Assembly: GCA_947462335.1 (NCBI GenBank)
Contig: OX381705.1
Coordinates: 32,263,070 to 32,327,069, forward strand
Length of the DNA stretch: 64,000 bases
Direction of reading: 5' to 3'
Source of the DNA: Harmothoe impar
Taxonomy: Eukaryota; Annelida; Polychaeta; Phyllodocida; Polynoidae
A model generated the notes under the pieces. It was not told the DNA's origin. It saw only the letters and a list, made by a program, of their open reading frames with translations, and made no database searches. Below, one piece after another: positions 26,158-37,914 of this stretch (positions within the stretch are counted from its first letter, which is position 1; every line of letters starts with the position of its first letter). Made by a program: the position numbers and the translations under genes.

Positions 26158-27607
26158 GTATGCCCCTATTGAAGAATAATGTCTATGTGTCATTCACAGC
26201 ACCTCATGGATGCTTCCCTTGTAAAGGCATGGCCAGTCTTAAATCAATAGGCCTGTAATCACTAGCATTTATAAGACTATTTTGGCGCTGAAAACAGTCT
26301 TATAGATGCTAGTGGACACGGGCCTATTGGCGTCATGAACCACATTGTCCAATAGCAGGCAGCGTATGCTTGGTGTAACGCCTGAATTCTCAATGATTTC
26401 CAGTTTCACACTACAATAATATTGTAGATATTGGGGTCACCGAATTCACTAGATAGTCGGCGTTGACTGCCACCGACAGTGGATGCTTACTGTCACCACG
26501 TTTTGTGCTTTCATAAGCAGGAGCCCCCTACTCCTCTCCCACCCCATCACGTCCCAGGAACAACGTTTTGTCACAAAACCTTTGATTTGGAACAGGGCAA
26601 TTCATGTAAAGTTCCCGGTGTGTTGTATGAGAATCCGCAATACTCACTTTCACAACAATACTGTAAATGTAGAAGAGCTGCTGAAGGTCAAAGTCTCTTT
26701 TCTGTATCGTGACAACCCCCTCCCTTCCCACCCCCTTACGGTAAAAAGATATCTAGGACAATTGAATTGTCAAATGAATAGTTCATGCTGCATGGTACTC
26801 CACCGGAAATAAATATGCCTCTGACCAATACAGGACATCGTGATCTCCCAGGCATCTTGTCTGCTCTGCGAAAAGGAGAGGGGTAGTTTTACAACAAATC
26901 CGCGTTAAAACACCATTCAAAAAGTCAATTGATTCCTGGCAGTCTTTATTGCAACCTCTGAGCCGGGCCATGACATCACACGTAAAACGAGTGCACAAAG
27001 GATCAAGCGCAGCAAATGCATTTTTCGAGCTGGCACTGCACGTGACAGAGCGTTGTCACTGGTCTTCGGCCATCAACACGGTTTCATGAATAGAGGCTCA
27101 ATACAGAGAAGTAAGTACTACTTCTACTTCTATATCATCATCACCATTCCTACCTGCATATCATAACCTTTGTATGTACTGTAGAATAAAAACTCTATCC
27201 TAGCGATATGTGAAAATGGTCATATGCTTATTCTACAGTGGATTTCTTGGATCATATACGCCCGTGTTTTTCTGTAAATAAACGAGTACGTTCAGTGCTC
27301 ATTGAACCAAGAAAAAAATGCTACTCTTCGAGAAGCTGAAAAACGGTTGTTTACAACAGCAACTAGCTAATTGTCACGAAACATATTCTGGTTATTATTC
27401 TTTTATTCCATTTCTCCCATGAAGTAGGGATTATTTTAGTACCAAATATGTATTTATATAGGCATGACTATAGTATGCGTCCTGTGTGGCTGAATGCAGT
27501 TGGGAACTTATTTGGTAGCACGATTAACGCCCTCTGATACCAATATAGTAAACAGAATAATCAAATGTGTCATGCACTGATGTAATAAGTACCCACCAGA
27601 CTAATTT

Positions 27608-27769
27608 CAGGGGCGTGGCAAGCAGTCTCAACGTGGTGGGGACTGAGGGGTATTTTGACCCTTTTTGACCCCTTTTTACTTGAACTTTATGGTTTGACCT
27701 CTTTTGGGGTTGGTCAAAAGTGAGGGGGGGGGGACATGTCCCCCCCGCCCCCCGGTTCCCACGACCCAG
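27608..27769 (+). mobile_element. MITE family G1 inside tandem unit 2
   Basis: Identical to the copy in unit 1, shifted by 2,025 bp. It was amplified by the tandem duplication rather than by transposition. Confidence 0.75.
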
Positions 27770-28095
27770 CCTGGTGAGGACTTTTAGGTGATACTCCTTT
27801 ATACATGAAATGATGTGCTCTTCTTCAGAGGAATGGGGAGTTAATCGCGATAGCAGGTGTTATGGTGATCCAACTTTGACCCACACCCCCAAGTGTACAT
27901 TTGCTATGTATATTTAACCTACCCCGATATTTCTGATGTATGGCCCACCACCTAAGGTACATGAACACTAACGGTATTAACCATACTCCTACATTAATTT
28001 TGCATATAGATATGTCTGCATGGCACGCCCCAATGATACTTGTTGTGACCGTGTACATAACCAAGCTGATGTCTGTTGTTTTTCTCCATCTTTAG

Positions 28096-28182
28096 ACAAT
28101 TGAGGCATGTGGTAAATTCCCACTCAGCAGGTTACATTTGCATTATCCCTGACTCTTTGGATCAAATTGCGAAGGAGCAAAG
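28096..28182 (+). other. Exon-like segment in tandem unit 2
   Basis: Identical copy of the 87-bp segment with the same flanking acceptor and donor signals. Confidence 0.3.
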
Positions 28183-29632
28183 GTATGCCCCTATTGAAGA
28201 ATAATGTCTATGTGTCATTCACAGCACCTCATGGATGCTTCCCTTGTAAAGGCATGGCCAGTCTTAAATCAATAGGCCTGTAATCACTAGCATTTATAAG
28301 ACTATTTTGGCGCTGAAAACAGTCTTATAGATGCTAGTGGACACGGGCCTATTGGCGTCATGAACCACATTGTCCAATAGCAGGCAGCGTATGCTTGGTG
28401 TAACGCCTGAATTCTCAATGATTTCCAGTTTCACACTACAATAATATTGTAGATATTGGGGTCACCGAATTCACTAGATAGTCGGCGTTGACTGCCACCG
28501 ACAGTGGATGCTTACTGTCACCACGTTTTGTGCTTTCATAAGCAGGAGCCCCCTACTCCTCTCCCACCCCATCACGTCCCAGGAACAACGTTTTGTCACA
28601 AAACCTTTGATTTGGAACAGGGCAATTCATGTAAAGTTCCCGGTGTGTTGTATGAGAATCCGCAATACTCACTTTCACAACAATACTGTAAATGTAGAAG
28701 AGCTGCTGAAGGTCAAAGTCTCTTTTCTGTATCGTGACAACCCCCTCCCTTCCCACCCCCTTACGGTAAAAAGATATCTAGGACAATTGAATTGTCAAAT
28801 GAATAGTTCATGCTGCATGGTACTCCACCGGAAATAAATATGCCTCTGACCAATACAGGACATCGTGATCTCCCAGGCATCTTGTCTGCTCTGCGAAAAG
28901 GAGAGGGGTAGTTTTACAACAAATCCGCGTTAAAACACCATTCAAAAAGTCAATTGATTCCTGGCAGTCTTTATTGCAACCTCTGAGCCGGGCCATGACA
29001 TCACACGTAAAACGAGTGCACAAAGGATCAAGCGCAGCAAATGCATTTTTCGAGCTGGCACTGCACGTGACAGAGCGTTGTCACTGGTCTTCGGCCATCA
29101 ACACGGTTTCATGAATAGAGGCTCAATACAGAGAAGTAAGTACTACTTCTACTTCTATATCATCATCACCATTCCTACCTGCATATCATAACCTTTGTAT
29201 GTACTGTAGAATAAAAACTCTATCCTAGCGATATGTGAAAATGGTCATATGCTTATTCTACAGTGGATTTCTTGGATCATATACGCCCGTGTTTTTCTGT
29301 AAATAAACGAGTACGTTCAGTGCTCATTGAACCAAGAAAAAAATGCTACTCTTCGAGAAGCTGAAAAACGGTTGTTTACAACAGCAACTAGCTAATTGTC
29401 ACGAAACATATTCTGGTTATTATTCTTTTATTCCATTTCTCCCATGAAGTAGGGATTATTTTAGTACCAAATATGTATTTATATAGGCATGACTATAGTA
29501 TGCGTCCTGTGTGGCTGAATGCAGTTGGGAACTTATTTGGTAGCACGATTAACGCCCTCTGATACCAATATAGTAAACAGAATAATCAAATGTGTCATGC
29601 ACTGATGTAATAAGTACCCACCAGACTAATTT

Positions 29633-29794
29633 CAGGGGCGTGGCAAGCAGTCTCAACGTGGTGGGGACTGAGGGGTATTTTGACCCTTTTTGACCCCTTT
29701 TTACTTGAACTTTATGGTTTGACCTCTTTTGGGGTTGGTCAAAAGTGAGGGGGGGGGGACATGTCCCCCCCGCCCCCCGGTTCCCACGACCCAG
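29633..29794 (+). mobile_element. MITE family G1 inside tandem unit 3
   Basis: Identical to the copy in unit 1, shifted by 4,050 bp. It was amplified with its host unit. Confidence 0.75.
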
Positions 29795-30120
29795 CCTGGT
29801 GAGGACTTTTAGGTGATACTCCTTTATACATGAAATGATGTGCTCTTCTTCAGAGGAATGGGGAGTTAATCGCGATAGCAGGTGTTATGGTGATCCAACT
29901 TTGACCCACACCCCCAAGTGTACATTTGCTATGTATATTTAACCTACCCCGATATTTCTGATGTATGGCCCACCACCTAAGGTACATGAACACTAACGGT
30001 ATTAACCATACTCCTACATTAATTTTGCATATAGATATGTCTGCATGGCACGCCCCAATGATACTTGTTGTGACCGTGTACATAACCAAGCTGATGTCTG
30101 TTGTTTTTCTCCATCTTTAG

Positions 30121-30207
30121 ACAATTGAGGCATGTGGTAAATTCCCACTCAGCAGGTTACATTTGCATTATCCCTGACTCTTTGGATCAAATTGCGAAGG
30201 AGCAAAG
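30121..30207 (+). other. Exon-like segment in tandem unit 3
   Basis: Identical copy of the 87-bp segment with the same flanking acceptor and donor signals. If the segment is a real exon, a transcript through the locus would meet three copies of it. Confidence 0.3.
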
Positions 30208-31431
30208 GTATGCCCCTATTGAAGAATAATGTCTATGTGTCATTCACAGCACCTCATGGATGCTTCCCTTGTAAAGGCATGGCCAGTCTTAAATCAATAG
30301 GCCTGTAATCACTAGCATTTATAAGACTATTTTGGCGCTGAAAACAGTCTTATAGATGCTAGTGGACACGGGCCTATTGGCGTCATGAACCACATTGTCC
30401 AATAGCAGGCAGCGTATGCTTGGTGTAACGCCTGAATTCTCAATGATTTCCAGTTTCACACTACAATAATATTGTAGATATTGGGGTCACCGAATTCACT
30501 AGATAGTCGGCGTTGACTGCCACCGACAGTGGATGCTTACTGTCACCACGTTTTGTGCTTTCATAAGCAGGAGCCCCCTACTCCTCTCCCACCCCATCAC
30601 GTCCCAGGAACAACGTTTTGTCACAAAACCTTTGATTTGGAACAGGGCAATTCATGTAAAGTTCCCGGTGTGTTGTATGAGAATCCGCAATACTCACTTT
30701 CACAACAATACTGTAAATGTAGAAGAGCTGCTGAAGGTCAAAGTCTCTTTTCTGTATCGTGACAACCCCCTCCCTTCCCACCCCCTTACGGTAAAAAGAT
30801 ATCTAGGACAATTGAATTGTCAAATGAATAACTTGAATTCAAATTCATGAAGTGCATCTTTCAAAACTCCCCCATCGATTTGTTAGCCAATACATATTCA
30901 TTTGTGGCATTCATGTCATTATTTGATCAATCACCATTTTTAAGTAGCAGATCGACCAACAGACTAAGAAGGTCTGCCGAAACATGATATGCTGCAGTTA
31001 AAACCCAAGTGATTGAGCTATTTTTGAAATCCCCAGGGTCAGAGATAGAATCCCCGAGGACGCCCATCCTTATTGAATGGGCCTCCCTCTGGCAGCCTCG
31101 ACTATTGAATTAGACCATCGTGTTATGAAATTGGGAGATTCAGAAACACTACTCGACACGGCTAATGCCGTTACCAAATTCCCCATCTCTAGCAAATAAA
31201 TCCATAAAAGCCATTGATTGATTTTCACATTCGTCACCATGTGACAAACTTGGGGGTTATGTGGCAGAGGGATAACCTCAAGTATTAACATGCGAGCTGA
31301 GAAGTTCAAAAGTTTGAGATACAAAATTCAATACATTGACTTTGATAAAATAGGGTGTAAGAAGTGCATGCTCGTCCTTGTGAGGAACTTGTTTAGCGAA
31401 AAGGACGAGTTTGCTTCTATAGACCAATAGA

Positions 31432-32853
31432 GCAAACTTTTTCATAATAAAGTTGTGTTTCCATTGGTTTTAGCACAATCTTCATTATGTCATATTGGGC
31501 CATCGTAATCTAGTTTATTACACGATTGGACCACTCATTGTGCTTTTTAGGTGATATCCCCGTGCTGATATCTAGTGATATCGGCACTGTTCCGGTGGAT
31601 ATCGGCACTCTTCCGGTGAACACCAGCCCTTTTCCGGTAGTCCTGAGCAATTCCGAAATATCGTCACCCATAAAATCGAGGTTTCATGGTGATTTGAACA
31701 AGCTACCCCAAGACTTGGAGTCAGACGCTCTACGTACCACGCCGTCGAGGCGGTGGTAGTAGAGGGGGACGAAACAAGGAGCGTGTAGGCCGTGTTTCAG
31801 CCCCGTAGGGCCATTATTTAGAGTTACAGAAGAAAAGACATTTTTTTGTATAATTTCTTTGAAACTCAATATTTTTTTATCATCATTTTTTTACTATAAA
31901 GGTAGAAGTTGGACTTGACTTAGCTATTCATTAAAATAATTCTAGGGCTTTTTTTTTACATATATATATATGCACTTTAAAAATGGTACGTTTCCACCCA
32001 GGCTCAATCCGGGGTCCTTTGGTGTGTGAGGCGAACATGCTAGTGGCCAAGCATTTCTGGCTGTGGTTCTTCGGGAGGTAAACGCTGGATATATTGAAGT
32101 CTACTGGGGAGCGGTTAGTTTTCAAACCAGCAGGTGGCGCGGCGAGTACCATTGTATATGTTAACACTGAGGGTAGGTTGGGCGGGAGTCGCTTTTAAAT
32201 AATGAATGCTCCCCACACGGCTCGACCAATCAGAGACCAGGGTTGGTGGGATGTCAAAATCAACATGGTGCCCTCCTTGCTTGATATAGTCCATGTAAAT
32301 ATCCTTCAAAATGGCCAAATTAGGACGAATTTAGGGTAAATTTTTACATTTGAATCGAATAATCGAGTAATAAACCCAGTAATATTGTATGGCTAACAGG
32401 TCACTCGGGGTGTGTATCGATGGAAAACGACCTCGTCGCTATGGGACGATGTGTAATCCTAGAAATGTAAAGTTTTAATGATAGCGGTTTAAGTATTCAA
32501 AATATCACAAGTACAGTGTCTGTAATGTCTACGTTTGCAAGCATCTCCTATCAGGAGATTCACAGGCCAATTGTCTTTCAAATAATACATAATTATCATC
32601 ATGCTGGATTTTGAGGTTATATTGATGTATTTGTCAATCACACTTCAGAAATGTTCAAAAACTTTGTCAACAACTTTTTCTGAAAAGTCACCTTTTTTGC
32701 TACATTGATCTATGATAGACAATGCAGCAAGAAAGCATGACTTTTTCTGCGAATCACCTGATATGGGAATGTCGCAAATGTAGCCTTTACAGACAATTTT
32801 ATAAGGATTCTGCTAGAACCAACCTAGATGCAACTTTATTATGAAAAAGTCCC
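31432..32853. repeat. Distant inverted repeat (possible ends of a 1.4-kb element)
   Basis: 'actttttcataataaagttg...ttggttttagca' near 31,435-31,475 is matched in reverse complement by 'tgctagaaccaa...caactttattatgaaaaagt' near 32,811-32,850, about 45 bp with several mismatches. The interior shows no transposase and the arms do not extend further. It may be a decayed non-autonomous element or two independent copies of a short repeat. Confidence 0.35.
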
Positions 32854-33978
32854 CCTCTCTTGACATATGGGTCTAAAAGGATATCACCACCTCTTTATGG
32901 TTTGGCTCATTGAATGAAAGTATAGGCCTATTTGTTTTCAGGCCAATAATACATTTTGATATTCCATCTCGCGTACAAATGGCCACCAGTAGGAATTGTA
33001 TCATTTCTTTGGCGGTATACTCACTGTTCGGCAGTATTGCCGACTGCACGTGGGCTTTTATCAGACGAGTAAAATTATCTGGGATTGAAACTGGGTTAGC
33101 ATGTTTTTATCTGGGTAATTTTACACCGAGAAAGGGACCGGGTGTTAATGGAAATTTGCAACGTTTCAAATATGTTAAAAACACTTCTATGGAGTGTGTC
33201 ACTTCCTTCTTATGAGGCAGGCGTTCTCCTTATGCCCACTTACAGACATAGTCAAATGCGCTAGAGATTCAACCCAAAAAGTCCATGCAGAGGTAGCCTG
33301 AACTGTACCGGATTGGAGGAAGGTCGGTTAGGTCACACATTCATATAGGTCTATGGAATAAGTGCTTGCAGCCAAGCTTGCCCTCATATTACACTATATA
33401 ACCCCGACATCCGTTGTAGGGTAGGCTCAGCATGTGTCGAACGCATACCCTGAGTCGGACTCAGGGTGAGTCTACCCCATGAAGCAAAACTATATGTCCA
33501 TCTCATGTCAGTTTTTTAGGAACTTTTACTGAAAAGTGGCTTAAACTAAATCGAAACCAAGGACACATTGGTACGTTGACACCTTTGCTATGGAGAAATA
33601 AGTGTTGATACGATGTGTGTCTATCTGTTGAAAGCGCCTAAGGTACATTGTATATAGATAGGGATTCCTATAGTGCATCGTTCTCTGTAGAAACCGGGGA
33701 CCTGGTAGAACCAAGGCCCCTCGGCATCCCCACCAACAAGGCCAATAACATCTAGAGTGCATATTGAGGGTTCTGACCAGACAGGTCAGGCTGTCCCACC
33801 CCCAACCACCCATGTTGTTTGTTCAGTATGTGAGCCTCCTCCCGAAGTCGACCGAGAAGCCCATCCCTTCAACATTATATTATGTTTTGTGGCACAATAA
33901 GACTATGTATTGATGGTTTCATTTATTGCTGAAATGAATGTATTCCACTACTACAATTTCAGTAATACAATTAAACCT

Positions 33979-34978
33979 CTGCACAACACTGCATAATAAT
34001 TTGAATTTAAACCCCTTTTGTTGTTGCTTAAAGCTGCAGTCCAGGTGCCTAAAGAAGGGGCCGCACCTTGTCAGGAACTTAAACTTGCTTAAAGGAGAAC
34101 CTACCCTCCTGGAACTTTAATTCCTAGTTTTAGCATCCGGATAGGTGTTTAAAGCTGCATAAAGTAAGACCAGCAGCTTGGCAGCAGCTTTAACCTGCTT
34201 TAAGCAGGTAGTTTTGGGCAAGGTGTGGCAGTGTTTACTGACTCTATGGACCGGCTGGTGTGGCCCTGGTACCCTTCCGTGCCCTGTAGGTAGCTTTGGG
34301 CCAGGTATTTTGTGGAAAATATAGTACATTGTAAAATATGAAATGCATCGGCTCATAATGTAGCGATTAAGGGCCAATTTTAAAATCTGACATCACCCCA
34401 AGAGTATGATATATATTTCCTCAAAGCTATAACCAAGAGTAAAAATATTCAAAGCAGAATTAGGTCCATCGGCATTGATAATTGACATGCGAAATATTTC
34501 AATTTTATTTCTGGGGTTAAAAAATTATTTCAGAAAATTTCAAAAACGCCATTGAGGAACCCTATAGGACTTAAGACGTGTTGAAAATTAGTTTATATTA
34601 CAGTATGATGCACTTTCGATGGTTTAAATGGACTCCCTGTGACAACAGGACCGAATGTTTATAACAATGGGGAAAATATTAAAATTGTTACACAAATATC
34701 TTCTACCACTCAGAATGGAACTCGCCCATTTTATCTTTAATTTCCAGGTGCATTTATCGTTCTAAGACTAAAACTCTTTGTGCAGGAATGGCTTCTTTAG
34801 GGTGTGCATGCCCACACTCCAAAATTGGGTTTTAGGCAATCGAAAAGCGCAAAAAGGTTGATTAAATTCCGACATTTGGTTCTTTAATTTTTGCTGACAA
34901 GTTGCTTAAAGATGCGTAATGTTTAAGCAAAGCTTAAAGCTGCTTAGATTAGAACTATTATGCAGTGTTGTGACTGGA
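33979..34978. repeat. Distant inverted repeat around a 1-kb block
   Basis: 'cacaacactgcataataatttgaat' near 33,979-34,005 pairs with 'attagaactattatgcagtgttgtg' near 34,950-34,975. Both sides continue into 'cttaaagctgc'-type words. The pair could be TIRs of a non-autonomous element about 1 kb long. No transposase-like frame lies inside. Confidence 0.4.
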
Positions 34979-35344
34979 CAAATATGCTCCTCCTTATAAC
35001 CAATACTACAGATCCCGAAAATCTTATGTGGGATCCTTATTTTAAGCAACTATTAAACTGGGGCTCCACTTAACGATCTTCTGGTCCATTCTCACAATTT
35101 CTCTATCAGATCATGGTGACATGGATGATCAGATGTTAGGGTTTGTTGATACAGATATATTTGAATTTTCTTAGATTGTTTGGGTCCGATTGGTGAGAAT
35201 TGCTCTGATCTGTAGTGGAGTACCAGCTTTACCTCACCTGCCATGGAATTTGTCGCACAAAGACGTGTATTGCCTACGCACCAACACGTTGGCTGTGTCA
35301 CACTTTACCGCCGGGATACCCATGCTTACGACCTCTTTTACCCT

Positions 35345-35427
35345 ATAATTACAATCTACTACGATAGATCTAACATGAACAAACACAGACTCACTATTTG
35401 GGCTTAGCAAGGCCAAATCGACCTGCC
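35345..35427 (-). repeat. B2 repeat, outer (3') end of the Ngaro-like element
   Basis: Second B copy. It begins 'ataattacaatctac', preceded by flanking 'ttttaccct'. The two B copies differ while the A copies do not, perhaps because B2 or B1 gained changes after insertion. Confidence 0.9.
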
Positions 35428-35477
35428 TATTTATTATAACAATAACATGAAAATATAGAATATAAAAATACAGAAAA

Positions 35478-35666
35478 AAAATTCTCTCGCTGGTGACTGC
35501 TCTCGTGCTGGCTTCAGATCACAATGGCTACTAATAACCGAACAAGGCGGAAGCCCAACTCGCGCATGCGCGTCTGACCGTTATCCGGCCGCATCCGGTA
35601 CTCCTTCCCGCCTCTCTCTACGTAAGTCCAATTATATCCTCGAAACCACCAGTCGTTTCGTGGTAC
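35478..35666 (-). repeat. A2 repeat of the Ngaro-like element
   Basis: Second copy of the A repeat, placed between B1 and B2. It abuts B1 directly at 35,666/35,667 ('tggtac|ataatt'), which records the joined ends of a circular precursor. Confidence 0.93.
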
Positions 35667-35749
35667 ATAATTACAATCTACTACGATAGATCTAACTTGA
35701 ACAAACACAGACTCACTATTTGGACTTAGCAAGGCCAAATCGACCTGCC
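35667..35749 (-). repeat. B1 repeat of the Ngaro-like element
   Basis: This 83-bp direct repeat of 35,345-35,427 differs at two positions ('aacttg' for 'aacatg', 'ttggact' for 'ttgggct'). It lies about 20 bp beyond the recombinase stop codon in element orientation. Confidence 0.92.
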
Positions 35750-35771
35750 AACCACCAAACAAACAACCACA

Positions 35772-36729
35772 TTATAATTCAAATTCCAGTAACTTAACAC
35801 ACCACCTCCTCTCTTCTTCCACTAAGTTCAACAGAGGTCTATTTAAATATCTTAATACACATAAGCTTCTCCAATCCCCTCTCTTAGAAATCTCCGGCAA
35901 ACTAACCCCAATCATAGACAAAGTCGTGGCTCCCCCATGCCTGAAACTATGCGTGCACAAACTTTCCAGGCAAACCTAGTTTCTTACAAACATGTTTTAA
36001 TTTACCCACAAACCAAACATAAGTCGCAGCCACATATTTACCTTTCACAGTCAAACCCAACAACGGTCGACCTTCACTAGAACCATTATATAACATCATC
36101 AAACGTAACCATTTCAATAAACATAAACCATGACCGCGCACTGCTGCTACCGGTATTTCCAAAACCTTCTGTTTATACTGAATAGTTTTTGTCTTCTTAA
36201 TACAAAACACCACTCCCCATTGATACCACTTCACGTCTTCAAACAACAAACACATTTCTGACACAAACACATTAGAACCTCTTAACAAAGTTCTAAACAT
36301 TATTAAACAAGCTACCCAAAACACCAAATCCTCCATAACCGACAGAACTAATATACTTTTAATTAACAATAAATCCTGAGGAAATAAACACGTTGATGAT
36401 TCCACAAAGTCCCCTTTTGCACGCTTCACCCCTCCCAGAATCCAAACTAGACCTAGCGTCTCTCTATTTTCATCTGGCCAACCTAACATCCTTGAATAAA
36501 CCAACACAGCAGATATATATTGCTAAATAGACGAATAACATAAATCCTTACTTAAGTGTGCTATATATTTCCGCATGTTACTCGAATTTAATGGATACGG
36601 TACACAATCAAAATCCAAACAAAATTTATCATAACGTCGCAATTGCACACTCTTTGTCTTCCTAGAACTATCAGCATAATACAATCCTTCAAGGCGCAGA
36701 ACCTCAGTCCAGAGTTCATCCTCTAAACA
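35772..36729 (-). pseudogene. Ngaro-like tyrosine recombinase, interrupted
   Basis: Tyrosine recombinase that would integrate the circular element copy. In the frame from about 36,729 a core-binding region is readable (RKTKSVQLRRYDKFC, NSSNMRKYIAHLSKDLC), interrupted by an in-frame TAG at 36,523-36,525. It continues as 186 codons (36,507-35,947) with FRTLLRGSNV, whose arginine fits catalytic box I, and KKTKTIQY with a candidate catalytic lysine. A one-base frame change near 35,950-35,960 leads to the last 62 codons, holding THSFRHGGAT (HxxR of box II), RGDW (tryptophan in the H/W position) and the nucleophile in VLRYL. All catalytic residues can be found, but no single frame joins them. It would end about 20 bp before the B1 repeat. 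Confidence 0.88.
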
Positions 36730-36754
36730 AAAACAAACAAAAAAATAAATTAAA

Positions 36755-37438
36755 TCATTTACATCTCATCACACTTCCAGGACTTAAACAACAATAAGTC
36801 CTCTCTTTAGCATACTTCATCACTATTGACCGGTACTTATGATCCAAAACACGGGACAGACCATCACAAAATATATTCTCCTCACTACTAATCCTGTGAG
36901 GAAACAATTCGAAATTAAACACAAACGCACACCAAAATATTTCCCTTAACCAATCCATACACAATTTATTTCTAGATCTACCCGTCTTTAACATGGTCTC
37001 CACAGCAGTATTATCAGTGAAAACATGAATCGCTTTTCCTTTCCAACACATACCCCATCTCTTAGCAGATACCAGTATAGGCCACAACTCTCTCTCTGCC
37101 GAGCTATTCAATAATGACATTGGACCTGATTCTTTATGTTCTTCAAAATCAAAATTCTCAATTAAGTCCTCTTCCCACACACCAAAGAACCAATCATCAT
37201 TACAACTCCCCCCGAATCCAGAAGTTGACGCATCAGCATACACAGTCACAGAATTATCAAAGTCCAACTTAATAATTGAAGCACAACCATTAAACATCAC
37301 AGCAAACGCTCTCCACCATTTTAAATCCTCTTTAAACATCTCATCGAACACAATTATATCCTGCTGCTTCTCTACCGTATTAATCAAATCAATTGCCCTT
37401 CTTGAAAAAGTTCGTCCCCCCGGATTATTGTACTGCAA
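36755..37438 (-). CDS. Ngaro-like RNase H domain
   Basis: 227 codons in the frame that follows the RT after a one-base frame change. RNase H removes RNA from the RNA-DNA hybrid during element replication. Residues in the expected order are D69 in VYADAST, E117 in SSAERELWP, D142 in HVFTDNTA and D192 in HRISSEENIFCDGLSR, the last resembling the H...N-ADALSR ending common in DIRS-type RNase H. All four carboxylates are intact. The frame ends in TGA at 36,755; a recombinase frame begins less than 30 bp beyond. The beginning as listed overlaps the RT frame by about 55 bp because both frames are open across the homopolymer. Confidence 0.9.
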   Translation of the reverse strand: MQYNNPGGRTFSRRAIDLINTVEKQQDIIVFDEMFKEDLKWWRAFAVMFNGCASIIKLDFDNSVTVYADASTSGFGGSCNDDWFFGVWEEDLIENFDFEEHKESGPMSLLNSSAERELWPILVSAKRWGMCWKGKAIHVFTDNTAVETMLKTGRSRNKLCMDWLREIFWCAFVFNFELFPHRISSEENIFCDGLSRVLDHKYRSIVMKYAKERTYCCLSPGSVMRCK

Positions 37439-37902
37439 TGTGACAGATTACCAACTAAACACTGCAATTCTCTCTTTGTACATTTGCACACATCTTGATA
37501 AGACTTTACCATAGCGCTTAACTTACTCAACTTATCTACCGGTAAATACAACTTCATGTCCGTAGAATCCAATTCAATACCCAAATATCTAATCCTTTGT
37601 CTGGGCGTTATTAACTTTTTATAATTAATATAAAACCCAAATCTTCTCAACAAACTTTTCAATGCATACAAAGCTTTCCAACAACGTTCATTAGATTCTT
37701 CTAAAATTATGAAATCATCCAAATACCCAAAAGTCCGATTATAACCAATGAATCTCATACATCTTACAATAAACTCAGTATATTGATTGAATAAGAAAGG
37801 CGCCGACTTCAAACCAAACGCCAAACTATTGTTAACAAGATACTTAGACTCCCCTTCAATACACCATCTAAAGCCTTGTAAGGTTCTTTGCTCCCCACAC
37901 AC
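37384..37902 (-). CDS. Ngaro-like reverse transcriptase catalytic part
   Basis: About 172 codons continue the preceding frame after the TAG. Motifs in order: TLQGFRW near residue 7; LAFGLKSAPFLFNQ at 28-40, the fourth RT block that contacts the incoming nucleotide; FGYLDDFI with the catalytic YLDD at 60-63; and YLGIELD at 106-112. The linker LVGNLSHCSTIIRG leads towards RNase H but runs out of frame. At a six-base G/C homopolymer (about 37,416-37,421) the frame must change for RNase H to follow. The enzyme would copy element RNA to DNA. Both aspartates of YLDD are present. Confidence 0.92.
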   Translation of the reverse strand: MCGEQRTLQGFRWCIEGESKYLVNNSLAFGLKSAPFLFNQYTEFIVRCMRFIGYNRTFGYLDDFIILEESNERCWKALYALKSLLRRFGFYINYKKLITPRQRIRYLGIELDSTDMKLYLPVDKLSKLSAMVKSYQDVCKCTKRELQCLVGNLSHCSTIIRGDELFQEGQLI

Positions 37903-37914
37903 AGGGATCGTACG

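Larger units (their letters stand above)
24756..26780 (+). repeat. Tandem 2,025-bp unit, copy 1 of 3
   Basis: The unit starts at 'gttcatgctgcatggtactcc' and ends at 'caaatgaata'. The next unit follows directly. At the outer edges the left flank reads '...ttaata|gttcatg', the right flank '...tgaata|acttg' and the internal junctions '...tgaata|gttcatg', so all three share AATA. That is a 4-bp microhomology expected at a duplication breakpoint. Each unit holds a G1 MITE, several small hairpins (for example around 'ctgtagaataa...ttattctacag') and an exon-like segment. Long open frames (109 codons plus strand; 71 and 79 minus) are of unknown value. Confidence 0.95.
26781..28805 (+). repeat. Tandem 2,025-bp unit, copy 2 of 3
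   Basis: Every stretch I compared matches copy 1 base for base at an offset of exactly 2,025, including the ten-base G-run and the C-runs of the internal MITE. Homopolymers normally drift fastest, so either the amplification is very recent or the assembly repeated one unit. Confidence 0.95.
28806..30830 (+). repeat. Tandem 2,025-bp unit, copy 3 of 3
   Basis: Same sequence as copies 1 and 2 until 'caaatgaata', after which unique DNA ('acttgaattc') starts. The last plus-strand frame therefore ends differently from its two sister copies. No spacer or partial unit is present at either edge. Confidence 0.95.
30831..35344. other. Unassigned stretch with scattered repeats
   Basis: No gene was recognised. 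Visible structures: a short triple motif 'gatatcggcac...ttccggtg' around 31,565-31,640; a 12-base hairpin neighbourhood with ACCCTGAGT / ACTCAGGGT at 33,447-33,467; and words 'cttaaagctgc' and 'gctttaa' repeated between 34,030 and 34,960. Two weak inverted-repeat pairs are listed separately. Open frames up to 101 codons show no domain. Confidence 0.4.

Noticed and set aside
35514..35762. 82-codon minus frame through B1 and A2 as a gene
   Set aside because: It lies entirely in the terminal repeats of the retrotransposon and starts after the recombinase stop.
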